Shown here: one piece after another, positions 12,600 to 24,568 of the stretch
Layout of the letters: each line of letters starts with the position of its first letter
Position numbering within the stretch: the stretch's first letter is position 1
Source: Heliocidaris tuberculata
Lineage: Eukaryota; Echinodermata; Echinoidea; Camarodonta; Echinometridae
Direction of reading: 5' to 3'
Assembly: GCA_025618425.1 (NCBI GenBank)
Contig: CM046850.1
Location: 12,064,971-12,128,970, forward strand
Length of the DNA: 64,000 nt
Notes under the pieces: model-generated
Databases searched by the model: none
Told to the model about the DNA's origin: nothing
Seen by the model: only the letters and a program-made list of their open reading frames with translations
Made by a program: the position numbers and the translations under genes

Positions 12600-14043
12600 T
12601 ACGGACTGCGGGATAGGTGAGCCACGTATAGTTAAGTGTTGATCTCTAATAGTTACATTTGCCTGTCATAAAGGAAAGACATTTGCTCTGCAACCTGCAA
12701 ATATTTGTAGTATCCTCTTTTTTCACTTCTAAAAATGCAATGTCCGCTAGAAATGTTTCTTCAAGTGTTACAAAAAAGAGTAAAGTCTCACGTTTCCATT
12801 GAAATCTTTTGTTATTCATATTATCGTATTTTGTCGTATACGAGCCATGTTGATGACTTGTCACCGTATGTTATGCTAATTTCCTATTAAAGTACAATCA
12901 CTTTATAAAGATGCACAATAAGCCTCTCAAGCATGGATTGAATGTGTTAATGACAAAGGCAATTGTCATCAATAATTGTTTGATACGGAGGACATTTAAC
13001 CCATTTGTATTTTACTCTTTAAATGCCATTAATAGATTTTCATTATTTCTTGATTTCGAATGCCGATATTTATTTCTTCACACGAAGCTTATAACATTAA
13101 ATTTTTTTGAACAAGAACAAGAGATCTTTCTACTATTTAGAGGAAAACTTTTATGTCGTCTATATTAGTATTTTGATTATTTTCCAAGATACACTATGCT
13201 AACAAGATGATTTGGAATTAGACGATAGACTTGGTCAATATTTATTTTAAAATAACGCGGCTATTTATATTCATATCGCAGCTTCAAAGAGATGTATTTG
13301 AATCTATTTCTTGTGCATAGCCAATATAATATCAAACTGTTAATAAAAATATGAATTGTTTTGTTTCTATATTTTTCAAATATTTATGTTGAGGAAAGCA
13401 TTATAATGAAAGCATTATATATTGTAACTTAAAATGAGATTTACTTTTTTTTCAATATCTTGTTAACTTTAAACTGCTGTCTTTTTATATAAAATTTAGG
13501 TTATCAGAAAAATTGTTATTGTACAACAATGATTACCATGATCGTATCATTGCGATTTCCCAGAAAACTATTTGCACTAAGATGATATATTTTTTGAAAA
13601 TGCCTACATATTTAACGATTAACTTGTACTAATTCAAATATCAATTCATGTTTAAATACACATTGTATGTAATCAACCAAAAATTGAGTCATAACATCGA
13701 TACTTTCCATACAAGAAATTGTAGAATTTACATTATACCAATGTTTTCTTTCTACAAACTATCCTATCGGATCATGTGCAAGTGTTATATCTATTAGAAA
13801 CCTTTCAGAAAGGTACAGCAAGTATTTGAATATGTATTTAATGCTATTTATTTTTTATTTACAGAACAAATGTTGATTATTTCCTGATTAGTATTTGCGC
13901 TAGCAAGAACGGGAGTTTCTTTGTTATGTTAAAATATACTTTGGTGAATTTTGAAGACAGTGAACAAGAATCATGTAAATAAATTATTTCCTAATTTTAT
14001 TATGAACAATACTTTGTTAGTCGATGTTTTCTTCAATCTTATA

Positions 14044-14093
<50 letters not shown>

Positions 14094-15290
14094 CAGCATT
14101 AGGATTTTTTTTCTCGTACAACATTAAGCTCTATGATGTACAAATGCATTATAACAAAATTATAGTCATTTCCAACCCAAAAATATGCTGCTTGAGGTAA
14201 AATAGTTCTCTCAACAGGCATCCAGTCGTCAATTCCTTATTTCAATAATGTTTGTCTCATTAAGTTTTGCTCCTCAAATTTCATATCATAGACGTCTAAA
14301 CAATGGTTATTCCAAAAATAATTGATTCGTAGTCCAAACAAATTGTCAAAAACTCTTACTCTTGGGCAGGATTTACCACCCACAGCTGCTGGGAAGGGGG
14401 GGGGGGGCACTCACGTATATTGGTGGTACGGGGACGTGCCGCTTTGATGACCCCCTTTTTCAGACCCCGATTTCCGTTCTCTAGATACTCAGTTCCGCTC
14501 AGGAGCCGCTCAGCCCCGCTCTGAAGACCCCCGTTATGAAACATATCCGTTCGCATGCGGCCGGGAGCGTGGCGGAGGCAGTGGTCGCTCGACCTGGTCT
14601 CGCGCCCTAGGCCCTTTCGTCGCGCGAGCCTTGAAAACTGCTCCAGCTAGCTAGCTACTAGCGCTACACGGCGCGGGCGCGGCCCCCGGCGCGGCCCCCC
14701 GGTTAGTTTTGTAGTTCCCTAGACCCTGTTTTTCACTCTGCCCAATAGATCATAGTTCCCAAGACACCGTATTTTACACCTTGAAGTCAGTTCCTTAGAC
14801 CCCCTTTTCGGGGATTCGTGAGGCACACCCCCGTCAAAATATAATTCGAGTGCCCCCCCCCCCCGGGTTAAGGGGTTACTAAATTCATTGTGTATTCAGA
14901 GTATCTCTCACACACATTCATAGACATGATATATGTAGCCTATACATGAGTGTTAAACGGTAACTTTCAAATGTGAATTATGCATTTATCAACATAATAT
15001 GTATGTTATCTCTTAATGGATATCATGTATTCAACTATATCATGTGTAGTGTATCCTGCTATGTGGTAATGTACATGTATATGTAAAATTAATCAGTGAT
15101 TGACATACATCAAGGAAGTGTACTGTAAGAATATATGACAAAATAAAATAGTTTGTGGTTTTGGGCCATATAACTATTCAATAATACAGAATAATGATAT
15201 ATGTTTCATTTAACTAAGCTCCAATAAAGTTATATTAAGTTTACCTGTACAATATGAATTTCATGCATTATTTGGGTCCAACTATGAGGG
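12600..15290. other. Interior of the fold-back structure, no gene seen
   Basis: This is very AT-rich sequence between the two inverted arrays. The longest open frame is about 85 codons and no domain is recognisable. It contains a (TA)n run (14,046-14,091) and the second poly-G-ended element. No transposase was found. Confidence 0.5.
14391..14867. mobile_element. Poly-G-ended inverted-repeat element, copy 2
   Basis: The left end, GGGAAGG(n) then CACTCACGTATATTGG, and the right end, ATTCGAGTG then C(n) and GGG, match copy 1 (2281-2622), including ACGGGGA(C/T)GTGCCGCT just inside the left end and CACACCCCCGTC just inside the right. The core differs: it carries TTAGACCCC/TAGACCC-type repeats and a very GC-rich stretch (14,560-14,700, GCGCGGGCGCGGCC). 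No target duplication was identified. Confidence 0.6.
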
Positions 15291-16585
15291 TAACTGTGGA
15301 AAGTCAGATTTGATTAGGTGCCCTAGAAGTAAACTGAAGAATCTCTAATCAATTGCAACCTTTTATCGGTACATGAATGGGCTTCATAGAATTCTCATAC
15401 ACGCAGATGGACTGAAAATTATATCATTAACGAGAATTTCACTCTAATACTATTTGTTTAATGTACTGTAATAGCTTTGTGACCGGAAATGACAATAATT
15501 AGTGAAAAATACGATACCCATAAACCTGGCACTGAGGGCACCTACAAGTATCATAAAAGCGGTCAGTGACATCGTTTTCAGCAAGAACTTTAGAGTATTA
15601 AGCAGCTAGAATGTCAACTCAAATACTGGCTCTACACCATCACCTTTCTACTTTTATAAGGTTGTGGGCACCTGATTTCTATTGATATCAGCTGTCATTC
15701 ATCTAAAGTCCTTTTATATACATATATACATACATACTTGACCAACTCAAAGTACGAAATAAAGATATTCGGCGCTAAAATTGGGTATTGTGATGAGAAC
15801 TTGGACAATAATGGTCCCGTTTTCAAGGAAAGCAGCCCTTATTTTGTATATTTAAGGTTCTATTTGGTTAAAATATCATTAAAAGAATATTTCAGAAGCA
15901 ATAGATATATATTACTTTAACTATTCTAAGCCCCTCTAGGTAAAATAATCTTAATTTTACAATGGACACCCAAAAGGTCCTATTTGGGCACTTTGGGCAC
16001 CTACAACTACTTTAAAAAGTTGGTCACTGACATCATTTTTAGCAAGATATGAGGGTGAGAAGCACGCTAGAATGTTGACGCAATTACTGGCTCAACACTG
16101 TCACCTTTCAAGCAACATAACCCATGGGCCCATTTTGAAATGTTGTGGGCACCTAATTTATATTTACATCAGCCGCATTTATGCACGGACAGTATGTATG
16201 TTTGGACTTGACCAGCTCAAATCGCAAAATAGTGATATTTCACTAAATTTGGCCACTATAATGAGAACTTGGATAATAATTGGGCCAAAGGCCCGTTTTC
16301 AAGAAAAATGGCCCCTGTTTGGTATTTCTAAGGTTCTATTCATTTAATTTGTCATTAAGAGAATACAGCAGAAACAAAAAGTTATATGATTCTAACTTTT
16401 CTTAGCCTCTGTATGTGAAATAATTATGACTTTTACAATGAGTACCCAAAAGGCCCAATTTTGGGGCAATTTGGGCACTATCCAGTGAAATATACATATA
16501 TCACTGGATTCCGTCATAATAGCGCGACCTACGTACGGGAAACACGAGTACAAAGAAAAAATACAAAGAGTGTCTCCCTATATTG
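15290..16585. repeat. Right arm of the large fold-back element (inverted tandem units)
   Basis: This is the reverse complement of the 11,470-12,390 array. Unit boundaries (GGGCACC) lie at about 15,542, 16,001 and 16,478, giving periods near 459 and 477, with further degenerate sequence toward 15,300. Near the outer end, GTACAAAGAAAAAATACAAA then GAGTGTCTCCCTAT mirrors the left outer end. A 91-codon frame (16,072-16,347) mirrors the left-arm frame and is not a gene. Confidence 0.75.
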
Positions 16586-16619
16586 GACCATATAGATATA
16601 TATATATATATATAATCTA

Positions 16620-18730
16620 TTTCTCTTATTAGTTTAGCCGATTCGGTATCTATCTCTCAGGTACATGTATTTTTAAAGATTACGTTTAAACGAATGGAGC
16701 GACACTGAGTTTTTAAAAATTTCTTTTGGTATTAAAGAACACCACAATTTAGGGCCGGTGAAAAATACAGTAGAGTTTGCATAGGATGTTCGAATTTTGG
16801 GAAAGTGAAAATCATTAGCAGATCGAGTTTGATAAGAATGAAAACTGGTATTTATAAGAAATATGTGAGTAATATAAGGTGGGAGTAAGCGATTTGTAAA
16901 TTTATGAAATAATGTCTAATACCAACCCCCTCCCCACTCCTGAAAATTAATCGACGCCCCTGGACTACCAGTGACGTGTTTCTGAACTTTTGACACCATT
17001 ACAATTTTTTTCCGTGAGGCCTATTTTGTTTCAATGTCTTTTTGTCACGCTCGACACTCGAAACCAAATAGAAAGTTGATATTTGATTTGTTATTCCAAA
17101 AACTTTCAGTGGTCAATGCAGATGTTGAAATGGTTCACTCATATTATGTTTTGTTTTCTACTCCACGAAATTCTAGGTAGAAGGTCAGAGATAAGTAGTA
17201 ATTAAGTAAGAAGTAATTAAGGCTGTACAGTGCTCAATATATCTTTATAAAAGTAATAACATTTAGAAATAATTTCTCTTTATATCTACATGTAACGAAT
17301 TTATAATTTGAATTTTTTTTAAATTCATCTATTTTTTTGTTCTCACTCGGAGTCTCAGCTTAACACAACTGGTTAAAAGGAACAGATGAAAGATAAAGAT
17401 AATTGATGGTCATGTGACTGAGAAAGAAACAGATTTTAGAAGATAATTGGGAGGTTGATTGTGTAAAACTTCATAACTGTGATATTGTGAGGTTTTGGAA
17501 CCATCAAATGATGGCAAAATGATTCAATCTTTCAATAACTTCATGAAAGACTTAGATTTTTTTTTTACACATTTGCAAATTTGGAACATACATATACTGA
17601 CATTTTTACATCTTTTTGAGTATATTAGCACCACGAAAATGTGACGACACCCTAGCTCCCCGTTCACAAATTTCTAGATCCGCCCTGTCATGAATTTACA
17701 TGTTTACTGAACTACAGGTAGACCCATTAATCAGAAATAACTGGACAACATAGCACTTACTATGCCATACTTGGCAACAAATCTATGCAATTCCATGTCA
17801 AACACTTGGCAACAAATCTAACCAATCTATGCATTTCCGTTGTATTGCCCTGAATAAAACATGGATGTTGACTTTTGTCAGTATAAGCAACTGTATAGTA
17901 TATATTTTGCAGGCTTATAATCTTACAACATAAAACTAACACGTAAAGTCAATAGCATTCCTGGTTCGTGGAAACAGAACTCTAGAAGAAGATAAGAAAA
18001 GTTAATACCAGGTGGAGATAATTCATTACCTTTCACAAACATTATCAGGAAATAACAAGTAATTAAGACACCAACATTTTGTGGAAAGTGTAAACATGCT
18101 TCGAATAAAGAGAACTTGATGCTTTTTTTTCTCTTAAATCAGGAAGTGTAGGACATGTACAGAACAAACAGAGGAACTTCCTCCGTTTCCTCCACTGTGG
18201 AAATCGTCTCATTCTAAATCAGTTCAACACACGTTTATTGCCAACAGCCGCCAAACCCTGTCTATTGGACGACAGTTGGCCTCCAGGTCAGGTAGTCCAA
18301 GCTTCAGAGCGCCTCGAAATCTTGGTCTCCAAATGCGCAGCGCAGACAATCACTTCAATGCGTTGTACAATGCTGTTACAACTATCAAACGGAATTCGGT
18401 GAACATTCTCTTTTGAAGGATAATAAAACTGGGGGAGTTTCTTTCCACACATTCTAGCGAAAACACGGTATCACATGAGTTTTTAGAGCACACAACATAC
18501 GCGCACACAGAAATCCTGACCCAGGTCATTGTTAATGAGCACTGTGCGAGATCGTCAAGCGTTTAGGGAGGATGGGATTTCGCTGATAATCGCAGTGTGA
18601 AAATAGTATCAACACCACCAAGTTATATTGCTTTCTTCGCGCAGGCGAATCTACAGTGGACGGATGCCTCACGTTGCGATCTACCAATGATTCGCGCGGA
18701 ATTTGAGGACTTTGTTATTGCATAATACGA
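16620..18730. other. Intergenic, no gene seen
   Basis: AT-rich sequence without recognisable elements. From about 18,120 to 18,620 the composition becomes richer in GC and CpG (for example TCCGTTTCCTCCACTGTGG, GCGCGGAATTTG), as expected upstream of the first exon of the receptor gene. No open frame with a domain is present. Confidence 0.45.
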
Positions 18731-18732
18731 CA

Positions 18733-18740
18733 TATAAAAA
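18733..18740 (+). promoter_or_regulatory. Candidate TATA box
   Basis: TATAAAAA lies 80 bases before the ATG at 18,813, in the right place for a start of transcription near 18,760. A second, weaker TATATATA is at 18,772. The call is by position and motif only. Confidence 0.3.
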
Positions 18741-18812
18741 ATCCAGGTGATTTGATGATAAGTGGATATCCTATATATACGTGTGTATAGGGATACGACC
18801 AGGTGATGCAAA

Positions 18813-18879
18813 ATGGCCTCCTGTGCCAAATTCATTACTGCCTGTATGCTATTAGTGGTGACACTTCCTCGGTCGTTGG
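18813..18879 (+). CDS. Exon 1: signal peptide of the LRP-like receptor
   Basis: The ATG has a favourable context (A at -3, G at +4) and opens MASCAKFITACMLLVVTLPR followed by SLG, a textbook signal peptide: short polar start, hydrophobic core, small residues at the end. The exon stops at a consensus GTAAGT donor with one base of the next codon. Exon 2, 22.7 kb downstream, begins with two bases that complete an Ala codon. The assignment to this gene rests on matching phase, strand, signal-peptide logic and the absence of another credible exon between them. No transcript evidence is available. Confidence 0.6.
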
Positions 18880-19534
18880 GTAAGTTTACAAAGGATTCAA
18901 TATTCAATGTGATTTAGATAAACAGTGAATGTCATTGATGTCATAGGCCTATTTATAAGTATTATAACAGTATAACAAATCCCATTTTATACTAACAACA
19001 AACATCATTTAAGCCTGAAGCCGGTCCACCTATTATTATAACTTCGTGCATTGGATGATCCGCGAAGGATATGTCTTTGGAAAAGCAACATCATGAAAAT
19101 AATTTTACTCGGGTGCATAATTCTTAGAATGACAGTGTCCTTTATAATACTAAAATTCGTGGGCCTTTATACTGTTTTGCAGTGATGGGGGTCGAGGCCA
19201 AACTCGTTCTCGAATTGTCGGTATCTCGACCCCGAGACGTAGTAAATTAATATAATCATAAGGTCTCCTGGTCTTGGTCTCGAACACATCACTGCATTTT
19301 TTGCATATATTTCATAAAAGATTGATATAATCTAGGCATACCGTCCATTTATCAATAATTGTGGACAGATGGACCAAAACAAGTTTGTCTAATTGTTCAA
19401 CAATAAGATCGAGAGAAAGTTTGATAATTACACATGGTACATTATATGGACGTTTGGTGAGTAACTGCCCAGAGTTAATCAAATCATACTCCTTGATTTA
19501 TTATAACAGATACAATGAAATATATAATGTCGTC

Positions 19535-19602
19535 TGTTTGGAGCCATAAGGGCCTTAAGTCCCATCATTTGTACGGAGTAAACGCCCTTCTGGCTCCAAA
19601 CA
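19535..19602. repeat. Short inverted repeat with TTTGGAGCCAGAAGGGC arms
   Basis: The arms 19,535-19,553 and 19,584-19,602 pair at 18 of 19 positions (TGTTTGGAGCCATAAGGGC against TGTTTGGAGCCAGAAGGGC on the other strand). It shares its core word with the inverted repeat at 4418-4476. Confidence 0.6.
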
Positions 19603-19858
19603 TACAATGTAATATGTTACACGCTATACTCTTTTTCTTCATAACATACCAAACAATGTCGGTATGGTTCCTGTTAATGTCTCATTAGCAGTGATTCTAT
19701 TGACTTTGTATAATTCGTTATCACTTCTAAATTATAATTTGACAGAATATCTATCATCATCTTATCCGTTCCATGCCATTACTATTTCAGATTTATGCTG
19801 ATTTTATTAATTTTTTATTTTTTGTGACATGGCTATGAGAAATGAATGGGTGAAAAAG

Positions 19859-20196
19859 CAGGGGCGTCACTAGAGGGGTTGTGGGGGTGTCACACCCCAC
19901 TCAAAATTGCTGTCGGCAATTGCGCCACCTCTGTCGGCAAAAAAGGGGGAGAGGGAAGAGGAAAGAGAAAAGGAGAAAAGATAAAGGAGAAGGGAAAAAG
20001 GCGTCAGCCCCCCCCCCTTTGCGAATAGGGCCCGTATGATCAAGATCTCTACATCTGCGATTATCTTTTATTGTAATATTTATGGGGGAGATTAGGGTGC
20101 AAAATTTTTGTCGGCAAGTTTGAGTGTCAGACCCTAAAAATTTGTCGGCAAATTTTGGCGTCACACCCCCATTCAGAAGTTCTAGCGACGCCCCAG
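19859..20196. mobile_element. hAT-type MITE, 338 bp
   Basis: The left end is CAGGGGCGTCACTAGAG and the right end TTCTAGCGACGCCCCAG, an inverted terminal repeat. The flanks TGAAAAAG (19,851-19,858) and TAAAAAAG (20,197-20,204) form an 8-bp target duplication with one mismatch, the hallmark of hAT elements. The interior repeats TTGTCGGCAA(A/G)TTT and encodes no transposase. It shares its interior with the MITE at 35,661-36,478. Confidence 0.82.
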
Positions 20197-20327
20197 TAAA
20201 AAAGGTGTGCAAATCATATAACACGACTTGCGAGACATCTCTGTAGGAGAAAGAAAATACGATACCACTTGATGTGTACATTAATAACACTATTATACAA
20301 ATTCGTCACTAGTTTCGCGAACCGACG

Positions 20328-21400
20328 TATTTATTTATTTTATTTATTTATTGGTCTTTTTTCAGTAGGGTAGCTCCATCAGTGATTAAACACTGTTTTC
20401 CTTGGAGGCCCTACAACAAAAATACATATAATACAACCATACAGATATAAACAATACTTGAACAAACAAAGTAATTACATGCACTTTTGGTAGTTTTACA
20501 AAGGACCAACTGAAGAATTTGAACGAGCATGGCGCCAAAACAAAATAGAAAACAAAGAACTTGTTGAAGCATTCCTAACATAATGTGGCAAACTGTTCCA
20601 AATCACTGCTCCTTCATATAAAAAACTCCGTTTCCTCATTTCTGTTTTAATTTTGGGTAAAATTAAGCCTGTGTTTTCAGCACTACGGGTCCCATAACTA
20701 TGTACAGATTGAGTTTTTTTAAACATTTTGAAAATATAAATTGGGGTTTGACTTTCTAAAACGGAAAAATCATCTTACTTTTAAAAAAATTCCACCTGTT
20801 CTGAATATTGACCCACTTGAGTACATTAAAATTATCTTGAGTTGGGGTTCTTACAGTAGTTCCTACGATTACTCTCGCCATTTTCTTATGTTGCTTGATA
20901 ATCATATCTCTGACATTTTGTGGGCAGTTGGACCAAGCATTACTACAATATTCGAAAAGAGGCAAAATTAAAGCGTTGGCGAGAAGCTTTAATCCTTCTA
21001 AAGTTAAGTATCTTTTCAAACGACCAATCAATGCTATTCTTGAGCCTATTTTTTTACTTGTTTTTGTGACGTGTTCTTTCCACGATAACGTCGGGTCTAG
21101 CCACACTCCTAGATATTTGAAAGTGTAGACCTGTGAAATCTGGTGTTGGTCTAGTTGAATAGATATAGGTTTTTCAAGATTAGCCAATTTTCTTTGAGAA
21201 CCGAATAACATAAATTCAGGTTTTGTGGGGTTTAACGCCAAATTATTTTCTTTAATCCATTCGCAAACTCGTTTCAAATCAAAGTTCAAGGCATTTTCTA
21301 TTTCCTCACTTCTTTGACTACTAAAAAACAGTACAGCATCGTCTGCATATAACATCACTTGGCATTTGGACACCACCTTCGGGAGATCATTCACCATGAC
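20328..21400 (-). pseudogene. 5'-truncated LINE (non-LTR retrotransposon) fragment
   Basis: On the minus strand, 21,397-20,756 encodes about 213 residues of reverse transcriptase from just before the catalytic YADD (residues 17-20). It runs through a thumb-like region (YLGVWLDPTLSW, GLKLLANALILPLFEYCSNA) to the C-terminal domain. A frame change near 20,740 leads to the last 76 residues (20,726-20,496), with YGTRSAENTGLILPK and AVIWNSLP, a typical LINE C-terminus. The 3' end is an (AAAT)n-like tail at 20,328-20,352. The endonuclease and most of the RT are missing. This is a dead insertion of the CR1/L2/Jockey-like group; the clade is not resolved. Confidence 0.85.
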
Positions 21401-21414
21401 AGTAAACAGAAGAC

Positions 21415-21459
21415 GTATACGCGCGTATACAGGAGATACGCTGGTTCGCGAAACCAGCG
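21415..21459. repeat. Two palindromes at the LINE 5' truncation point
   Basis: GTATACGCGCGTATAC (21,415-21,430) is a perfect 16-bp palindrome. CGCTGGTT-CGCGA-AACCAGCG (21,439-21,459) is a second. The inner string GGTTCGCGAAAC is the reverse complement of GTTTCGCGAACC at about 20,312, just past the LINE 3' tail, so the insertion is flanked by an inverted pair rather than a direct repeat. Confidence 0.6.
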
Positions 21460-21747
21460 ACGAATTAAAATATATTATTATATCATTGTTCTATTCGTGA
21501 AGATAAATGAATCTTTACTTCGAAAGCTTGTTGATATCGAAATTGTGCGACGAATCCAGATGCGAATAGTTCAATTAGAATTTCCATTTTCTCGATTTCG
21601 TTTACATAAGGGAGAAGTAATTTTCAAGCTCTGGCCTAAAGCCTATGGCATAGCATTGTACACATTATGATGCAGTTAATTACGGAAATGTTTTTCAAAA
21701 CGATCCACCCAAACACAAGATTATGCAACATTGATTATATGGGTGAC

Positions 21748-21797
21748 CAGTGGTATAGCTACTGGGGGGCATGAGTGGCAGCCCCCCCCCCCCCCCA
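21748..21797. mobile_element. hAT-MITE-like left end, truncated
   Basis: CAGTGGTATAGCTACTGGGG followed by a GGGGGG/CCCC tract matches the terminal layout of the other CAGTGGCGTAGC elements. No right end follows. Confidence 0.4.
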
Positions 21798-22113
21798 GTC
21801 GAATGGAAAAAAAACAATAAAACACCCTTTTTTCAGTGAATTTGGTGGAACATTTTCGTTATTGTGAGTTATTTATTCCTGTATTTGGTTATCAATATTC
21901 ATTCATGGATCAGATTTCGTTATTGGTAATAACTCAACCCAAGAGAGATTATTTTCATTTTGAGTTGCATTAAGAATTGCATTCGAAACTTCAGCATATT
22001 GCACAACGTGTAATGTTTAAAGGAACCGTTTGCCGATTATGTAAAACGATGAGTTGTGAAGATGATTAGTTCAAACATTTTCTAAATAGATCTTATCCAA
22101 TGCAATATATTAC

Positions 22114-22244
22114 CACGGGCGTAGACACGCATAATTATCCATTGTTAGTGGGGGGGGGGGGGGGGGGGGGGGGGGAGGGGATGATCTATTATTCATCACC
22201 CCCCCCCCCCACTAATAGAAAGCGTGTTCGTATCTACGCCACTG
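22114..22244. mobile_element. hAT-type MITE, 131 bp, with poly-G/poly-C interior
   Basis: The ends are CACGGGCGTAGACACG and CGTATCTACGCCACTG. The flanks TATATTAC (22,106-22,113) and TGTATTAC (22,245-22,252) form an 8-bp target duplication with one mismatch. The interior is almost entirely a 25-plus-base G run and a later C run facing each other, so the whole element can fold into one hairpin. Confidence 0.78.
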
Positions 22245-23778
22245 TGTATTACTATTCTAGGCTCCTCAGAATAGAGGGCTTGATATCAAATACTATTTTT
22301 TTTCCAGTCACAATGTGGTATCTTACATCTCATGTTACACGTGTTATTGAATCTATTTTCTGTCTTTGCTTGTTGGAAGTATATGACAGTCTATTAAGCA
22401 TATACACTACCGGGATACAATGGAAGTGTTGTTTTAGTTATTACATATTTAAACTGAAAGAGGCTTAAATAATATTTATGTTATTTGTTTTACGTGTGGT
22501 ATTAAACATATACGTGTATACCATTACACATCTGTTAGCTTATTTAAAGTCCGCCAAATTAAGATCAAATTACCAACTTGTTTTTTTTCCCGTTTCCTAC
22601 TCCGAATGTTGTTCCTTTCTATCGTCATGGCCGGTTGCCAGGTCTTTTTCTCATGAAATTATCGCTTATTGTGTGTCTGTTATCATTATGGGTCTCAGTA
22701 TCACGCACTTCAAATAAGCTAGATCATGTTTAAAAGTTGAAAAACTTCAAGTAGACACTGGATCAGGTTGATCGTACTTTCTCCTTTACATAGGTATCTG
22801 TCGTATTGAATCAAAACACAGTGGAATTTCCTTAATGTTACAAGCCAAAATTTAAGAGTATTTTTCAATTCCTGTTTTTTCTTCTTCATGTGGTATGATT
22901 TCTTCTCCATGAAAATATTGATGATTCATATACTTGAATTTCTAGTCAACCATCCCTATAGACAACCAGTTTGAGTTGTCTTCTGCTAAAATCGCTAAAT
23001 ACCAGATAAAAAATATTTCTTTAAACTATCTTTAAGACTTTAATGTTCATAGTCATCTTCTGGCAGTGAGGGGGTTTACTGTAATTTTCTACATCTTATC
23101 TTACGGAATGACTTCTTCACTGTTATGGTGTAACATTTTTGCTTTTTTGCTTTTTTGCTTTCCTTCGCTCTCAAAATTTAGAAAGTGGAAAGTTCATATT
23201 CCGAACGGGTAAGAGGTGTTATAGCCTAACCCTGGCGAAATTGTGTCCATACTCATGATATGCTTCTGTCAATTTTCAATTGTATAACTTGAAGTTTCGT
23301 ATTTTACGCTCTCATGTAATGAATTTGATTTTATCGATTTTGTCTTGAAAATATAACCTTCTAATTCTTTATTACTTCCCAAAATAATTACTCCTATATT
23401 TCCCTCTCTATATGCAATTTACTGGATATAATTCAATGTCAACATGGAACTTTAAAAGTTAAAATTTTCCCAAATTCACAACTTACCTAGAATGGTTTTG
23501 TTATACTACAAATCAGATCTATAATTAAGACAAAAATAACTATTTTGGTTGTACAACCTTAATTCAAATATTATTTAATTCCGATAGTGTATACATGGAT
23601 CCTAGTATATGTCTGTGGTGTATATAAGTGCATGTGTTTTTGTCATTTATACAAGGAAATATAAAACTACCCTCAAAAAGATAAGCGGCTTTACGGAGTA
23701 GTAGACACGCATTGACCCTGGTTTTTAGAATTGAAATACTGCCGAACAAAGCGTATATCCTGTCTGTTTGAAAATGAA

Positions 23779-23804
23779 AGAGAGAGAGAGAGAGAGAGAG
23801 AAAG
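23779..23804. repeat. (GA)n microsatellite
   Basis: About 13 GA units sit in otherwise unremarkable intron sequence. Confidence 0.9.
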
Positions 23805-24102
23805 AAAGGGGAAGCATGAAGTTCTCGTTCAAGATCATTCGAAATACAAGGAACATTAATCGGTCTATTCAGTTGCTTATGGGTTGAGAAATGTCTTGGG
23901 GTGGGGTGGTGGGGGGGGGGGCACGGGGCTTCTGAGAAGGATGAAATGTGAATCGACAATTAAGGCCATCAATTGGTGAATGGTGTAGGATGGTTTCGTA
24001 GCGTCTTCTTTTCACGTTCACTGAGCGACTTTTCGAGAGCTGACGAGACCCCAAAAATACGGGTCTCCCTCCAGGCAAAATTGACAAACTTGCATTTGTG
24101 TG

Positions 24103-24141
24103 CCCCCCCCCCCCCCATACAAAATACTGGCTCCGCCCCTG
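24103..24141. mobile_element. hAT-MITE-like right end, solo
   Basis: A C-run followed by ACTGGCTCCGCCCCTG gives CAGGGGCGGAGCCAGT on the opposite strand, a canonical hAT-like terminus next to a G/C homopolymer. No left partner is visible upstream. Confidence 0.45.
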
Positions 24142-24256
24142 CGTCATCATGTTATGTCTTGCCGGTGTATGATAACGACCAGTCCTTATTCTGACCAATC
24201 GTTATGGTCTGGTGATTGTAACTAATGTGAATAGAATATTACAGTTGCATCGGTTA

Positions 24257-24395
24257 ATGATAAGAAATGAAATGTATACCTGGAAGTTTAATGATAAGAA
24301 ATGAAATGTATACCTGGAAGTTTGATGATAACAAATGAAATGTATAACTGGAAGTTTAATGATAACAAATAAAATATGTATTCGAAGTTTATAAA
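24257..24395. repeat. 34-bp minisatellite, about four units
   Basis: The unit ATGATAAGAAATGAAATGTA then TACCTGGAAGTTTA repeats from 24,257, 24,291, 24,324 and 24,359 with increasing divergence. Confidence 0.85.
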
Positions 24396-24568
24396 TGAAT
24401 TGATACTGGATTTTGAAATTTGATAAGATTTGTTTGTTTGTTTTGTTTTCTTCTTAGATTGTGAATATGACATGTATGAATATATCTATTAGGCTACAAA
24501 TACATTTGCAATACAACTTATTCACTATGATTGTAATCTGGAACTGTCACGGTTGAACTGCTCTTAAT

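Noticed and set aside
24251..24400. Direct repeats considered as a CRISPR-like array
   Set aside because: The 34-bp units are head-to-tail with no unique spacers, in an intron-rich eukaryotic genome. It is a minisatellite.
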